The notes: generated by a model from the letters alone, not told the origin. A DNA stretch of 64,000 nt from Sulfurospirillum sp. UBA12182 (GCA_002742765.1 DLUF01000027.1:1-64000); one strand, 5' to 3'; positions 27,711 to 36,239 are shown, numbered from the stretch's first letter. Numbers and translations: made by a program.

Positions 27711-28391
27711 TATCTCAAGGAGGCTATCATGGATAAAACAACACTACTTTTAAAACTCAAAGCACTCCAACCAATCTATCAAAAAGAGGGTGTATTACTG
27801 CTCGGTATCTTTGGCTCTTATGCAAGAGGAGAAGAAAAAGAGATGAGTGATATAGATATTCTCATCGAAACAACTCCTCAGTTTTTAAAAACTTATAAAG
27901 GGTTTAGAGCCTTTTCAAAACTTGATGAGATGAAAGAAGAGTTAGAAAAAATATTTCAAAAAAATATTGATTTTGTAGATAAAGAAGGCTTAAAACAGCA
28001 TAACAACTCTTATATATTGGAAAATACACTTTATGTATCCTAAAGACGAATTGGTCAAACTCCAAAGCGCAAAAAATAAAATTGATACTATCTACGCCAT
28101 CACCAAAAGGCATGGTGGCATTACAAATGCACTCAAGGACATAGAGGGACAACCAGCGATTCTCATGCTTCTTGTAGCTATTTCAGAGCAATTTTCAAAA
28201 TTAGCTAAAAAACAATCTTTGATACTCACAAACTTTAATCAAGAAGATATTAAAGGATTGATTTCTGTAAGAAATTATATAGCGCATGATTATGATGGCA
28301 TAAATCTTTCTATCATAGAAGATGATTTGAGAGAAAATATGCCAAAAGTTTTAGAAACTATCAACCAAATTTTAGAGAATGAAAATCTTAT
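27687..28391 (+). mobile_element. Inserted mntA-hepT module bounded by a 20-base imperfect direct repeat
   Basis: TTAGAAAATGAAAATCTGAT (27687-27706) at the pseF end and TTAGAGAATGAAAATCTTAT (28372-28391) at the hepT end/pseG start match at 18 of 20 bases. The repeat codes the pseF C-terminus in the first copy, and both the hepT C-terminus and the pseG start in the second. The 665 bases between hold only mntA and hepT. This is what would be left if the pair were placed at an overlapping pseF/pseG junction and the junction duplicated. No transposase is present. Confidence 0.65.
27729..28043 (+). CDS. mntA: MntA-type nucleotidyltransferase antitoxin
   Basis: 104 residues of the minimal nucleotidyltransferase fold. 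The active-site motif GIFGSYARGEEKEMSDIDILIE is complete. In the HepT-MntA toxin-antitoxin family, this protein neutralises the HEPN ribonuclease by adding AMP groups to a tyrosine next to the catalytic histidine. It has its own strong ribosome binding site (AAGGAGG) and a TATAAT box at 27706-27711 at the pseF stop, so it may be transcribed independently of the pse operon. It overlaps hepT. Confidence 0.88.
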   Translation: MDKTTLLLKLKALQPIYQKEGVLLLGIFGSYARGEEKEMSDIDILIETTPQFLKTYKGFRAFSKLDEMKEELEKIFQKNIDFVDKEGLKQHNNSYILENTLYVS

Positions 28392-28395
28392 TTAG
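28033..28395 (+). CDS. hepT: HepT-type HEPN ribonuclease toxin
   Basis: 120 residues of the HEPN family with the catalytic RX4HXY motif intact (VRNYIAHDYDGI), including the tyrosine that MntA modifies. The fold is all-helical and dimeric in known members. The last residues before the stop, Glu-Asn-Glu-Asn-Leu-Ile, equal those of PseF. This suggests the original hepT 3' end was replaced by a copy of the pseF tail. It overlaps the pseG start by 17 bases, so pseG translation may now depend on hepT. Confidence 0.88.
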   Translation: MYPKDELVKLQSAKNKIDTIYAITKRHGGITNALKDIEGQPAILMLLVAISEQFSKLAKKQSLILTNFNQEDIKGLISVRNYIAHDYDGINLSIIEDDLRENMPKVLETINQILENENLI

Positions 28396-29266
28396 ATGTG
28401 ACAGCTCAAGTACCATAGGTCTTGGGCATGTTATGCGTGATCTTGTCTTAGCAAAAGAGTTGAGTGAAGATGAGATTCATTTTGCTTGCCAAAACTTAAA
28501 AGGCAATATCAATGAAACTATCCCTTATCCTTTACATGTACTCTCATCAAATGACCCAAAAGATCTGATAGAACTCATCAAAACTTTACATGTAGATTTG
28601 CTCATTATCGACCACTATGGCATAAAATATGAAGATGAAAAATCTATCAAGGAAGCAACAAAAGTGCAAATCCTAAGCTTTGATGATACCTATGAAAAGC
28701 ACTATTGCGACATTTTGCTCAACCACAACATAAGCGCAGATGCCTCGCGTTATAAAAACTTAGTACCAAGCCATTGTGAACTTCGCTGTGGAAGTGCTTA
28801 TACTCTCATAAGAGATGAATTTAAAAAAGAAAAAGAGAAAAAAAGAGATAAGACATATGATGTACTCTTAGCGATGGGCGGGGCCGATAGTGCAAATCTC
28901 AATATACCAATTCTTAAAAAACTGCCATCTTCTTACCATGTAAGCGTCCTTACTACAAGCGCAAATGCCAATTTGGAAGCATTAAAAGAGTATGTAAAAG
29001 ACAAGCCAAATATATCTTTACATGTAAACTCACAAGAAGTAGCAAAACTCATAAATCAAAGCCGTTTTGCGATAACCACACCTAGTGTGATGGTGCATGA
29101 GATACTGTATATGGACATCCCATTTTTGGCGATTAAAACTGCTTCAAATCAGGACGATATATATGAGTATCTGAAAAAAAATGGTTACAAAGTTTACAAG
29201 AGTTTTGAAGAATGGTATGATTATGTTTTAAAACATAATGTAGAGGTTTATAATGTTTTACAATAG
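28379..29266 (+). CDS. pseG: UDP-2,4-diacetamido-2,4,6-trideoxy-beta-L-altropyranose hydrolase
   Basis: Releases UDP from the pathway intermediate. 295 residues. Start RCDSSTIGLGHVMRDLVLAK with the catalytic His, and GGADSANLNIPILKKL in the C-terminal GT-B-like domain. Three palindrome copies (28533, 28587, 29019) read as Leu-His-Val. The 3' end differs from a second, truncated pseG tail found beyond the next gene (30583-30692), so the present C-terminus (after about residue 255) is probably a recombinant. It overlaps the ATPase gene by 14 bases. Confidence 0.92.
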   Translation: MKILFRCDSSSTIGLGHVMRDLVLAKELSEDEIHFACQNLKGNINETIPYPLHVLSSNDPKDLIELIKTLHVDLLIIDHYGIKYEDEKSIKEATKVQILSFDDTYEKHYCDILLNHNISADASRYKNLVPSHCELRCGSAYTLIRDEFKKEKEKKRDKTYDVLLAMGGADSANLNIPILKKLPSSYHVSVLTTSANANLEALKEYVKDKPNISLHVNSQEVAKLINQSRFAITTPSVMVHEILYMDIPFLAIKTASNQDDIYEYLKKNGYKVYKSFEEWYDYVLKHNVEVYNVLQ

Positions 29267-30581
29267 AGAAGCTGAACTTAAAACACTTGAAAATGAGTAT
29301 AGACAAGAGAGTTCCTCTTTCACTGTTATATACGGCAGAAGAAGAGTTGGGAAAACAGCACTGATACAAGAGTTTATAAAAAATAAACCAGCTATATTCT
29401 TTTACGCTACAGAAGCAAATATCCTCATCCAGCTGGAAAACCTCAAGTCTCAAATTTTAACCCTTATCAACAAGCCTTACTTAAAAGATATCTCACTCCA
29501 AAGTATAGAGCAGCTTTTTGCCTTGATAGAAGAGTATGACTTCCAAAAAAAACTTGTTTTCGTTATAGATGAGTACCAAAATCTAGCAAAACTAGACAAA
29601 AGCACTTCGAGTAGACTCCAAGCTATATGGGATATCCCGCTAAAGTCAAAAAATATCCACCTCATCCTCTGCGGCTCTGTTGTTTCCATGATGCACAGCG
29701 AAGTCTTAGACTACAGTGCCCCACTTTATGGTAGAAGAACATCAAGTATTCATCTCAAGCAACTACAGTTTCGATATATAAAAAATTTTATTCCAAACTT
29801 GACTCTCGAAGATCAGATGAGGGTATTTGCATCATTTGGCACTATCGCAAAATACCTAGAGACATATGATGGCAAAAAAAGTTTTGATGAAAACATAAAA
29901 GATAATATTCTAAATAAAAATAGTTTTCTCTACTCGGAAGGGTATTTTCTGCTCAAACAAGAATTAAATGACTTGACAAATTATTTTTCCATCTTAGAAT
30001 CCATCTCAAAGGGAGAAACAAAGATAGGCAATATCGCCTCAAAGCTTCAAGTACCAGTCACTCACCTCACAAGATACCTAGCAAAGCTTATCGATTTGGA
30101 CATCCTCACTAAAGAGACTCCAATTACAGAACCCAATCCACTCAAAAGCAAAAATGGACGCTACAAATTTAAAGATAATTTTCTAGCATTTTGGTTTTTT
30201 TATGTTTATAAAAATTACAACTTTTTAGAAATCAATCAAACAGATGTTGTTTTACAGGAGATAGAACAAAACTTCAATGATAGATTTGTCTCTTTTGCAT
30301 TTGAGGATTATATAAAAGAGGATATTTTACATAATCCTCAAAAATATCTTGATTTTGTGCCTTTAAAAGTTGGAAGATGGTGGAACAACAAAGAGGAAAT
30401 AGATATCGTCGCATTTGACGATAATAACATAGCTTTTATAGAGTGTAAATGGCAAAATAGCCCTACATCTAAGAAAGTGGAGGCGGAACTAATCAAAAAA
30501 TCCCTATCTCTCATAGGAGATAAAATCCCTAGCTATAAGGTGATAACAAAAGAGGATTATTTAGGTAAGAGCAATGTCTAA
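29253..30581 (+). CDS. Archaeal-type ATPase with C-terminal DUF234 nuclease-like domain
   Basis: 442 residues: an N-terminal P-loop ATPase (VIYGRRRVGKTALIQEF; Walker B KLVFVIDEYQNLAKL), a middle winged-helix stretch (KGETKIGNIASKLQVPVTHLTRYLAKLIDLDIL), and a C-terminal DUF234 domain whose EEIDIVAFDDNNIAFIECKWQ matches the Asp...Glu-x-Lys pattern of PD-(D/E)XK nucleases. Such genes are common accessory genes of unknown role, suspected of defence or mobile-element functions. It has no place in pseudaminic acid synthesis and separates pseG from the rest of the operon. The flanking pseG duplications point to insertion. Confidence 0.85.
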   Translation: MFYNREAELKTLENEYRQESSSFTVIYGRRRVGKTALIQEFIKNKPAIFFYATEANILIQLENLKSQILTLINKPYLKDISLQSIEQLFALIEEYDFQKKLVFVIDEYQNLAKLDKSTSSRLQAIWDIPLKSKNIHLILCGSVVSMMHSEVLDYSAPLYGRRTSSIHLKQLQFRYIKNFIPNLTLEDQMRVFASFGTIAKYLETYDGKKSFDENIKDNILNKNSFLYSEGYFLLKQELNDLTNYFSILESISKGETKIGNIASKLQVPVTHLTRYLAKLIDLDILTKETPITEPNPLKSKNGRYKFKDNFLAFWFFYVYKNYNFLEINQTDVVLQEIEQNFNDRFVSFAFEDYIKEDILHNPQKYLDFVPLKVGRWWNNKEEIDIVAFDDNNIAFIECKWQNSPTSKKVEAELIKKSLSLIGDKIPSYKVITKEDYLGKSNV

Positions 30582-30582
30582 A

Positions 30583-30692
30583 ATTACTTCAAATCAGGAC
30601 GATATGTATAGGCACCTGAAAAAAATGGTTATGCAGTGCTGGAGAATTTTGATGAAAATATCTTAAAAGAAAGATTACCATGGAGACTATAG
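30583..30692 (+). pseudogene. pseG: Remnant of a second pseG 3' end
   Basis: CTTCAAATCAGGACGATAT at 30587-30605 is identical to 29142-29160 inside pseG, and similarity continues beyond it. If one A is restored in the run at 30619-30625 (seven A here, eight in pseG), the frame reads NQDDMYRHLKKNGYAVLENF, continues in the pattern expected of a PseG tail and ends at TAG 30690-30692. That end overlaps the next start codon by 13 bases, like a natural operon junction. It is best read as the original pseG end, stranded when the ATPase gene was inserted. Confidence 0.75.
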
Positions 30693-31375
30693 TTATAGCA
30701 ACAATAAAAGAGTGGAATATATCCAATTTTTTTGCGTTACAAGAAAAATATAAAGACAAATATAATTTTATTCTTATCAAGGATGAAGATAAGCTAACTT
30801 TTGATTATCTTAATAAAATTACACCAAAATATGTTTTTTTCCCCCATTGGTCTTGGATTGTCCCAAAAAATATTTACAACAATTTTGAATGCATAGTCTT
30901 CCATATGACTGACTTGCCATTTGGAAGAGGAGGAAGCCCTTTACAAAACCTTTTACAAAGAAAAATATATCAAACAAAAATTTCTGCAATAAAAGTTGAA
31001 GACGGTCTTGACACAGGGGATATTTATCTTAAGGAAGATTTTGATATTTCTAAAGGGAGTGCACATGAACTCTATCTTAAAGCATCAAAAATCATCTTTG
31101 AAAAAATGATACCATTTTTACTGGAAAACTCTATTCTCCCCAAAAAACAAAACGGAAAAGCAACTATTTTCCAAAGAAGAATACAAAGAGAAAGCAATAT
31201 TTTTCATTCACAATTTAAAGATATTAGGCAAATATACGATTTTATAAGAATGCTAGATGCTCCAAGCTATCCTAAAGCGTATCTAGATATGGGGGAATTT
31301 AGAGTAGAGTTTAAAAATGCTAAACTGAAAAATGGAAAACTCAGTGGAAATTTCGAGGTTAAAACAAATGACTAA
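30680..31375 (+). CDS. Formyltransferase-family protein of the glycosylation operon
   Basis: 231 residues similar to the 10-formyltetrahydrofolate-dependent formyltransferase fold: PKYVFFPHWSWIVPKNIY, VFHMTDLPFGRGGSPLQNL (the His and the Gly-Gly-Ser-Pro loop of sugar N-formyltransferases), VEDGLDTGDIYLKEDF. It probably formylates an amino group on a nucleotide sugar. In this setting that would make an N-formyl form of pseudaminic acid. Relation to methionyl-tRNA formyltransferase is only by fold. The next gene, a deacetylase, could free the amino group it uses. Confidence 0.78.
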   Translation: METIVIATIKEWNISNFFALQEKYKDKYNFILIKDEDKLTFDYLNKITPKYVFFPHWSWIVPKNIYNNFECIVFHMTDLPFGRGGSPLQNLLQRKIYQTKISAIKVEDGLDTGDIYLKEDFDISKGSAHELYLKASKIIFEKMIPFLLENSILPKKQNGKATIFQRRIQRESNIFHSQFKDIRQIYDFIRMLDAPSYPKAYLDMGEFRVEFKNAKLKNGKLSGNFEVKTND

Positions 31376-32048
31376 AAAAATACTTATAGTAGCCGCTCAT
31401 CCAGATGACGAAGTCCTTGGATGTTTTGGTACAGTTGCAAAGCTTATCAAGGAAGGATATGAAGCCTATACTTTAATCTTAGGAGAAGGAAAAACAAGTA
31501 GAGATGAAAAAAGAGAAGTATCAAGCAAGAAAACAGAACTTGAAACTCTCAATCAAGAAATTATCAAAGCAAATAGTAAAATAGGTATTAAAAAAGTTTT
31601 TACTTACAACTTCCCTGACAATAGATTCGACAGTGTGGACTTGCTTGATATTGTCAAAATTATTTCAAAAATAAAAGAAGAAATACAACCAGAAATTGTA
31701 TTTACTCACTACAACAATGACCTCAACATCGACCATCAAATCACTTACCAAGCAGTTATTACTGCAACAAGACCCATGAAAGGCGAAAGTGTGAAAGAAA
31801 TATATAGTTTTGAAATACTCTCTTCTACTGAGTGGAATTATCCCCTTGGTTTTTCTCCCGACACTTTTTTCAACATCAATGACACTGTAGATTTAAAAGT
31901 TGAAGCTATGCAAATATATCAATCTGAACTATGCAAATACCCTCACCCAAGAAGCCTAGAGGGAATTAAAATATTGGCAAATCTACGAGGCATAAGTGTT
32001 GGTGTAGAGTACGCAGAAGCATTCAAAAGTGTGAGAATTATTCGATGA
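31368..32048 (+). CDS. PIG-L family N-deacetylase
   Basis: 226 residues with the zinc motif VAAHPDDEVLGCFGT and the downstream THYNNDLNIDHQITYQAV, both characteristic of PIG-L/LmbE deacetylases, which remove N-acetyl groups from amino sugars. The ATG at 31368 overlaps the formyltransferase stop, and the gene overlaps pseH by four bases. Its place between a formyltransferase and pseH suggests it removes an acetyl group from a sugar intermediate or the finished sugar. The exact substrate is unknown. Confidence 0.85.
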   Translation: MTKKILIVAAHPDDEVLGCFGTVAKLIKEGYEAYTLILGEGKTSRDEKREVSSKKTELETLNQEIIKANSKIGIKKVFTYNFPDNRFDSVDLLDIVKIISKIKEEIQPEIVFTHYNNDLNIDHQITYQAVITATRPMKGESVKEIYSFEILSSTEWNYPLGFSPDTFFNINDTVDLKVEAMQIYQSELCKYPHPRSLEGIKILANLRGISVGVEYAEAFKSVRIIR

Positions 32049-32506
32049 GTATCCTAACAAGTTTTACAAAACTTCCACTAAATAAATTAGAAATGATTCT
32101 TGATTGGAGAAACAATCCAACAATTAAAAACAATATGTATACAAAAGAATGTATTACTTTGGAAGAGCACTTAAAGTTTGTAAAATCTCTTCAAAACTCA
32201 ACAGAAAAAAAATATTTTTTAGTTTCAAATGATAACTTTGATATAGGAGTAATCTATTTTACAAGTATCTCTAAACTTTCTTGCTATATGGGAATCTACG
32301 CTAACCCAAATCAAAAAGGTGTTGGAGAATTACTAATGCAAGAAATTATTAAATATGGTTTTAATACATTATCGTGCCAAGCAATAAAAGCAGAGGTTTA
32401 CAAAAACAACCAAAGGGCTATCAAGCTATATGAAGCCTTTGGCTTTACCACCATCAGTCAGAGCAAGAACCTTTTAAAGATGGAGCTAAAAAATGAAAAT
32501 CGGTAA
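32045..32506 (+). CDS. pseH: UDP-4-amino-4,6-dideoxy-N-acetyl-beta-L-altrosamine N-acetyltransferase
   Basis: GNAT-fold acetyltransferase of 153 residues: start with MILDWRNNPTIKNNMYTKE and the acetyl-CoA region GVGELLMQEIIKYGF, then QAIKAEVYKNNQRAIKLYE. These fit PseH, third enzyme of the pathway, and the position in the operon agrees. It overlaps the PIG-L gene (ATGA) and pseI. Confidence 0.85.
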   Translation: MSILTSFTKLPLNKLEMILDWRNNPTIKNNMYTKECITLEEHLKFVKSLQNSTEKKYFLVSNDNFDIGVIYFTSISKLSCYMGIYANPNQKGVGELLMQEIIKYGFNTLSCQAIKAEVYKNNQRAIKLYEAFGFTTISQSKNLLKMELKNENR

Positions 32507-33530
32507 TTTTGATTTACAAAATGATGGAGTATTTGTTATCGCTGAACTCTCAGCCAACCACAACGGCAATCTTCAAAATGCGCTCGACACCATAAAAGCA
32601 GCGCATGAGATAGGGGCAAATGCCATCAAGCTCCAAACCTATACCGCAGATACTCTTACTTTAAACTGTGATAAAGAAGACTTCATCGTCAAAGGCGGAA
32701 CGCTTTGGGATGGCAAAAGCTATTATGAGCTTTACAAAGAGGCGTATACTCCTTGGGAGTGGCATAAAGAGTTATTTGAGTATGCTAGAAGCTTGGGGAT
32801 AGATATCTTCTCAACGCCTTTTGACAAAAGTGCTGTTGATTTTTTAGAACAATTCAACCCAAGTGCTTACAAGATAGCCTCTTTTGAGATAACAGATTAT
32901 GAGCTTGTTCGCTACACTGCTTCAAAGAAAAAGCCTATCATCATCTCAACTGGCATCGCCTTAAAAGAAGAGATAGAAGATGTTGTGCGTATCTGTAAAG
33001 AAGTGGGCAATGAAAATATCATTCTTTTGAAATGTACCTCAGCCTACCCAGCACCCCTAGAGTTGGCAAACTTAAAAACTATCCCTGATATGAAAGAGAC
33101 TTTTAAAGTGGAAGTTGGCTTTAGTGACCATACTTTGGGCATCACAGCTCCTATCCTAGCTGTTGGACTTGGGGCTTGTGTGATTGAGAAGCATTTTATA
33201 CTCAAACGCTCTATCGGTGGTCCTGATGCAGAGTTTTCTCTTGAAAAAGAGGAGTTTGCCTCGATGATAAAAGCGATAAGAGAAGCCCAAAAACTCTTAG
33301 GAACACCTACTTATAACACAGAGGTAAAAGATATCAAAGGAAGAGCATTTTGCCGAAGCCTTTATGTGAGTCAAGATATAAAAAAAGGGGAAGTTATAAG
33401 CGAAGAAAATATCCGCTCAGTTCGTCCTGGACATGGATTGCATCCAAAGTATCTAAAAGATATCTTGGGTAAAAAGGCGAAGAGGGATTATAGCTTTGGT
33501 GAGAGGTTTAAACTTGAGGACATTGAGTAA
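32493..33530 (+). CDS. pseI: Pseudaminic acid synthase
   Basis: Condenses the released 6-deoxy sugar with phosphoenolpyruvate to form pseudaminic acid. 345 residues: NeuB-type TIM barrel (FVIAELSANHNGNLQNALD, LLKCTSAYPAPLELANLKTI, VGFSDHTLGITAPILAV) and a C-terminal SAF/antifreeze-like domain (RSVRPGHGLHPKYLKDILGK). The length is normal. Start overlaps pseH by 14 bases. Confidence 0.95.
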   Translation: MKIGNFDLQNDGVFVIAELSANHNGNLQNALDTIKAAHEIGANAIKLQTYTADTLTLNCDKEDFIVKGGTLWDGKSYYELYKEAYTPWEWHKELFEYARSLGIDIFSTPFDKSAVDFLEQFNPSAYKIASFEITDYELVRYTASKKKPIIISTGIALKEEIEDVVRICKEVGNENIILLKCTSAYPAPLELANLKTIPDMKETFKVEVGFSDHTLGITAPILAVGLGACVIEKHFILKRSIGGPDAEFSLEKEEFASMIKAIREAQKLLGTPTYNTEVKDIKGRAFCRSLYVSQDIKKGEVISEENIRSVRPGHGLHPKYLKDILGKKAKRDYSFGERFKLEDIE

Positions 33531-33591
33531 AATCAAATTTTTGGTACTATAATTGCTTTTAGAATTATAATTTCAATAAAGGTCTTAACAC

Positions 33592-34212
33592 ATGAAATCA
33601 TACAAAACAGAACAAGAAGAGTTTTGGGCTGGAGAATTTGGAACAAACTATGTTAATCGCAATCAATCACATCATCTCATTGCTTCAAACATTGCCCTTT
33701 TTTCAAAAATAATTTCCAAGACAAGAGGAGTGACCTCCATTATAGAATTTGGAGCAAATATAGGTTTAAATCTACAAGCACTACATACACTCCTACCACA
33801 TGCTTCCTTGAGTGCAATTGAGATTAACGATTCTGCGGTAGAGCAACTAAGAAAAAATGATTTCATACATATATACCACGAGTCTATTTTAGAAACAATG
33901 CTTACAGGACTTTATGATTTAACACTGATTAAAGGTGTTTTAATACATATAAATCCAAACGAACTTTCAAATGTTTATGAAAAGCTTTATGATTTTTCTA
34001 AACGCTATATATGCATAGTTGAATATTATAATCCAACTCCTGTTGAAATAAGCTATAGAGGATATGAAGGAAGACTATTTAAGAGAGATTTTGCTGGTGA
34101 ATTAATGGATAAATACACTGATCTTAAGCTTGTTGATTATGGTTTTGTTTATCATAGAGATGCTAATTTTATCCAAGATGATTGCACATGGTTCTTGCTG
34201 GAGAAAAAATGA
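33592..34212 (+). CDS. Pseudaminic acid biosynthesis-associated methylase
   Basis: 206 residues. Start TEQEEFWAGEFGTNYVNRN and the SAM-binding IIEFGANIGLNLQALH match the methyltransferase family found linked to pseudaminic acid clusters. It probably methylates the sugar or its derivative. A TATAAT box at 33548-33553 and the 61-base gap after pseI suggest an additional internal promoter. It overlaps the Maf gene by four bases. Confidence 0.85.
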   Translation: MKSYKTEQEEFWAGEFGTNYVNRNQSHHLIASNIALFSKIISKTRGVTSIIEFGANIGLNLQALHTLLPHASLSAIEINDSAVEQLRKNDFIHIYHESILETMLTGLYDLTLIKGVLIHINPNELSNVYEKLYDFSKRYICIVEYYNPTPVEISYRGYEGRLFKRDFAGELMDKYTDLKLVDYGFVYHRDANFIQDDCTWFLLEKK

Positions 34213-36137
34213 AAAATTATGAAGCTATTTACGAAAAAAATTTAAATGCCTTACGCATTGCAAATTTTCAACTTTGGAAGCAACTTTCTGATTTTCAAGA
34301 AAACAGCCGCTTTGAGCCTACTCCTCAAAATGAATACTTTGATATATTGGATACCCTAACAAATCAATTTTTTTATAACGATGTCTCAAGTGTGATGGAA
34401 AAGAATCTTCGCTTTTTTAACCAGTACACGGAACAGCCTTTTCTTTACTTTTTTGGTATAGGAAATGGATATATCATCAAGCAACTTTTAGATCAAACCA
34501 AGCAAACCATAACTGTCACAGAACCTTCCTTAGAATTACTTTTTATTGCTCTCCACTTGGAAGATTTTAGCACATTTCTCCAAGATAGAAGACTACAACT
34601 TTTTTTGGCAGATGAACTTGAATTTGCACCTCTTGTGAGTTATCTAAATCAAGATGTTCGAATTTACTATGCAAGGCTTTATAACTTACATCTTGGCGCT
34701 CCTATCTATCAAGCACTCTTTGAAGAAGCATACATCAAAACAAATAAGCTTTTTGTGGATGCTATGGAGTTTATCATCACCAATTCAGGGAATGACATCA
34801 AAGATGCTCTCATGGGACTTGAACATCATATTTACAATATCCCCCGTATGGTTGCAGGAACTCAATTCCAAGAGTTTATCAAGCATAAAAATGCCGATAC
34901 AGTCATCATGGTTTCAACAGGTCCTAGCCTAACAAAACAACTCCCTCTTTTAAAAGAGATTCAAAACCATGCAACCATTATCTGTGCCGATTCTGCCCTC
35001 AGGATTCTTTATGCACACGATATCACTCCTGATATCTGTGTTTCGTTGGAGCGAATTCCTTATGTGGCTGAACTTTTTATCGATCTTCCTTCAAGCTATA
35101 AGCAAAAAGTTGTTTTTGTAAGAGCTTCATTAGAACACAAGTCTGTTTTTCCAACGCTTGAGGGGTGCAAAGATATACTCGTATTGAGACCGTATAAGTA
35201 TAACACTTTATTTGGATTAGAACCTTATGGCATTTTGTGTTCTGGTACCAGTGTTGCCAATATGGCACATGAGTTAAGTGCTTTTATGGACTACAAAACG
35301 TGCATCATTATCGGACAAGATTTGGCTTATGCATCAGATGGAAACACTCATTCTAAAGGACATATTTTAGGAGAGAAAGACAGCTCTATCAGTGAAAAAG
35401 AAGAGAAGATTCAGATTCCCGCCTATGGTGGAGAAGGCATTGTCTATACCAATAGAACATGGCAGCTTTTTAGAAATGGTCTCATCCAAACAGTAGATGC
35501 CACTAAAAACAGGATGCTCACCATCAATGCTACTGAGGGTGGTGCTAGGATAGATGGAACAAAAGAGTTATCGTTCAAAGAAGCAATAGAGCTTTATGTT
35601 ACCAAATCTACATGTAAAACCCCTCTCAAACTTCCTAAAACATCCAAAAAAGAAGCAAAAAAATACTATACCCTAGTCTGCGAGCAGATAGATACTATCT
35701 TAAAAGAGGGAGAAGTGCTTCAAAAAAAGTTTGAAGAGGCGTTTTTAACTCTTGCTAAAACATGTAAAAAGCTCGAAAAGCTCCCTGAGAAAAAACAACT
35801 CAAAGTATTCTCTGAAAAAAAGATTATCAAGCTATTGAACCTTATCTCCAATACGCGTGGTATCATGGAAGAAAATCTTTATTTTAAAAAGTTTTACTGG
35901 GAGCTCATGCAATCCCTTGTGGTTCACTACGAACTTGAATTGGCACGTATTAAGTGCATCAAGCCAAACTCTCAAGAAGACAACACTCTCAAAGCTCTCA
36001 ACTGGATATTTAACCATTCACACTACTTCTATACGATAGCAGGAGGTATTGACAATGTCATATTCACGATCAAAAAAGCAAGAGAAGAGAGTTTGGAAGA
36101 GTTGCCAAAAAGTTTAGGGTTTTTGCTTAAAAGATAA
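34209..36137 (+). CDS. Motility-associated factor (Maf, DUF115), putative flagellin glycosyltransferase
   Basis: 642 residues. The central DUF115 domain is recognised by VIMVSTGPSLTKQLPLLKEI, ICADSALRILYAHDITPDIC and GQDLAYASDGNTHSKGHI. Maf proteins are thought to transfer pseudaminic acid to serine or threonine on flagellin. The ATG at 34209 overlaps the methylase stop. The C-terminal region is helical and Lys/Glu-rich. Convergent with the flagellin gene, its probable substrate, across a pair of terminators. Confidence 0.9.
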   Translation: MKNYEAIYEKNLNALRIANFQLWKQLSDFQENSRFEPTPQNEYFDILDTLTNQFFYNDVSSVMEKNLRFFNQYTEQPFLYFFGIGNGYIIKQLLDQTKQTITVTEPSLELLFIALHLEDFSTFLQDRRLQLFLADELEFAPLVSYLNQDVRIYYARLYNLHLGAPIYQALFEEAYIKTNKLFVDAMEFIITNSGNDIKDALMGLEHHIYNIPRMVAGTQFQEFIKHKNADTVIMVSTGPSLTKQLPLLKEIQNHATIICADSALRILYAHDITPDICVSLERIPYVAELFIDLPSSYKQKVVFVRASLEHKSVFPTLEGCKDILVLRPYKYNTLFGLEPYGILCSGTSVANMAHELSAFMDYKTCIIIGQDLAYASDGNTHSKGHILGEKDSSISEKEEKIQIPAYGGEGIVYTNRTWQLFRNGLIQTVDATKNRMLTINATEGGARIDGTKELSFKEAIELYVTKSTCKTPLKLPKTSKKEAKKYYTLVCEQIDTILKEGEVLQKKFEEAFLTLAKTCKKLEKLPEKKQLKVFSEKKIIKLLNLISNTRGIMEENLYFKKFYWELMQSLVVHYELELARIKCIKPNSQEDNTLKALNWIFNHSHYFYTIAGGIDNVIFTIKKAREESLEELPKSLGFLLKR

Positions 36138-36163
36138 AGTATCCCCAAAAGGGGATACTTTTT
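36136..36163 (+). terminator. Terminator of the glycosylation operon
   Basis: AAAGTATCCCC, AAAA, GGGGATACTTT forms an 11 bp perfect stem, followed by T (36159-36163). It begins at the stop codon of the Maf gene. Confidence 0.92.
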
Positions 36164-36186
36164 AAAAAGACTATTGAAGTAGTCTT
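36164..36186 (-). terminator. Probable flagellin terminator
   Basis: On the minus strand AAGACTA and TAGTCTT (plus 36167-36186) pair around a six-base loop and are followed by TTTTT. It overlaps the remnant flagellin 3' end. Confidence 0.6.
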
Positions 36187-36239
36187 AGTACATTTTCAGA
36201 GAAACGTGTATCGTTGCTACGCAACTTTACCGATTGTTA
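36171..36239 (-). pseudogene. Remnant of a second flagellin C-terminus
   Basis: Beyond the flagellin stop, the minus strand reads RFSENVLRLLQ and then TAG (36171-36173). NVLRLLQ-stop is exactly the end of the intact flagellin (QQNVLRLLQ), but with different codons. The frame is closed upstream by the flagellin stop region. It may be what is left of a tandem flagellin gene lost by recombination. It is short, so chance cannot be fully excluded. Confidence 0.5.

Noticed and set aside
34654-34932. 92-codon open frame within the Maf gene (and similar long frames inside other genes).
   Set aside because: These are shadows of real genes in other frames, with no ribosome binding site and no recognisable protein pattern.
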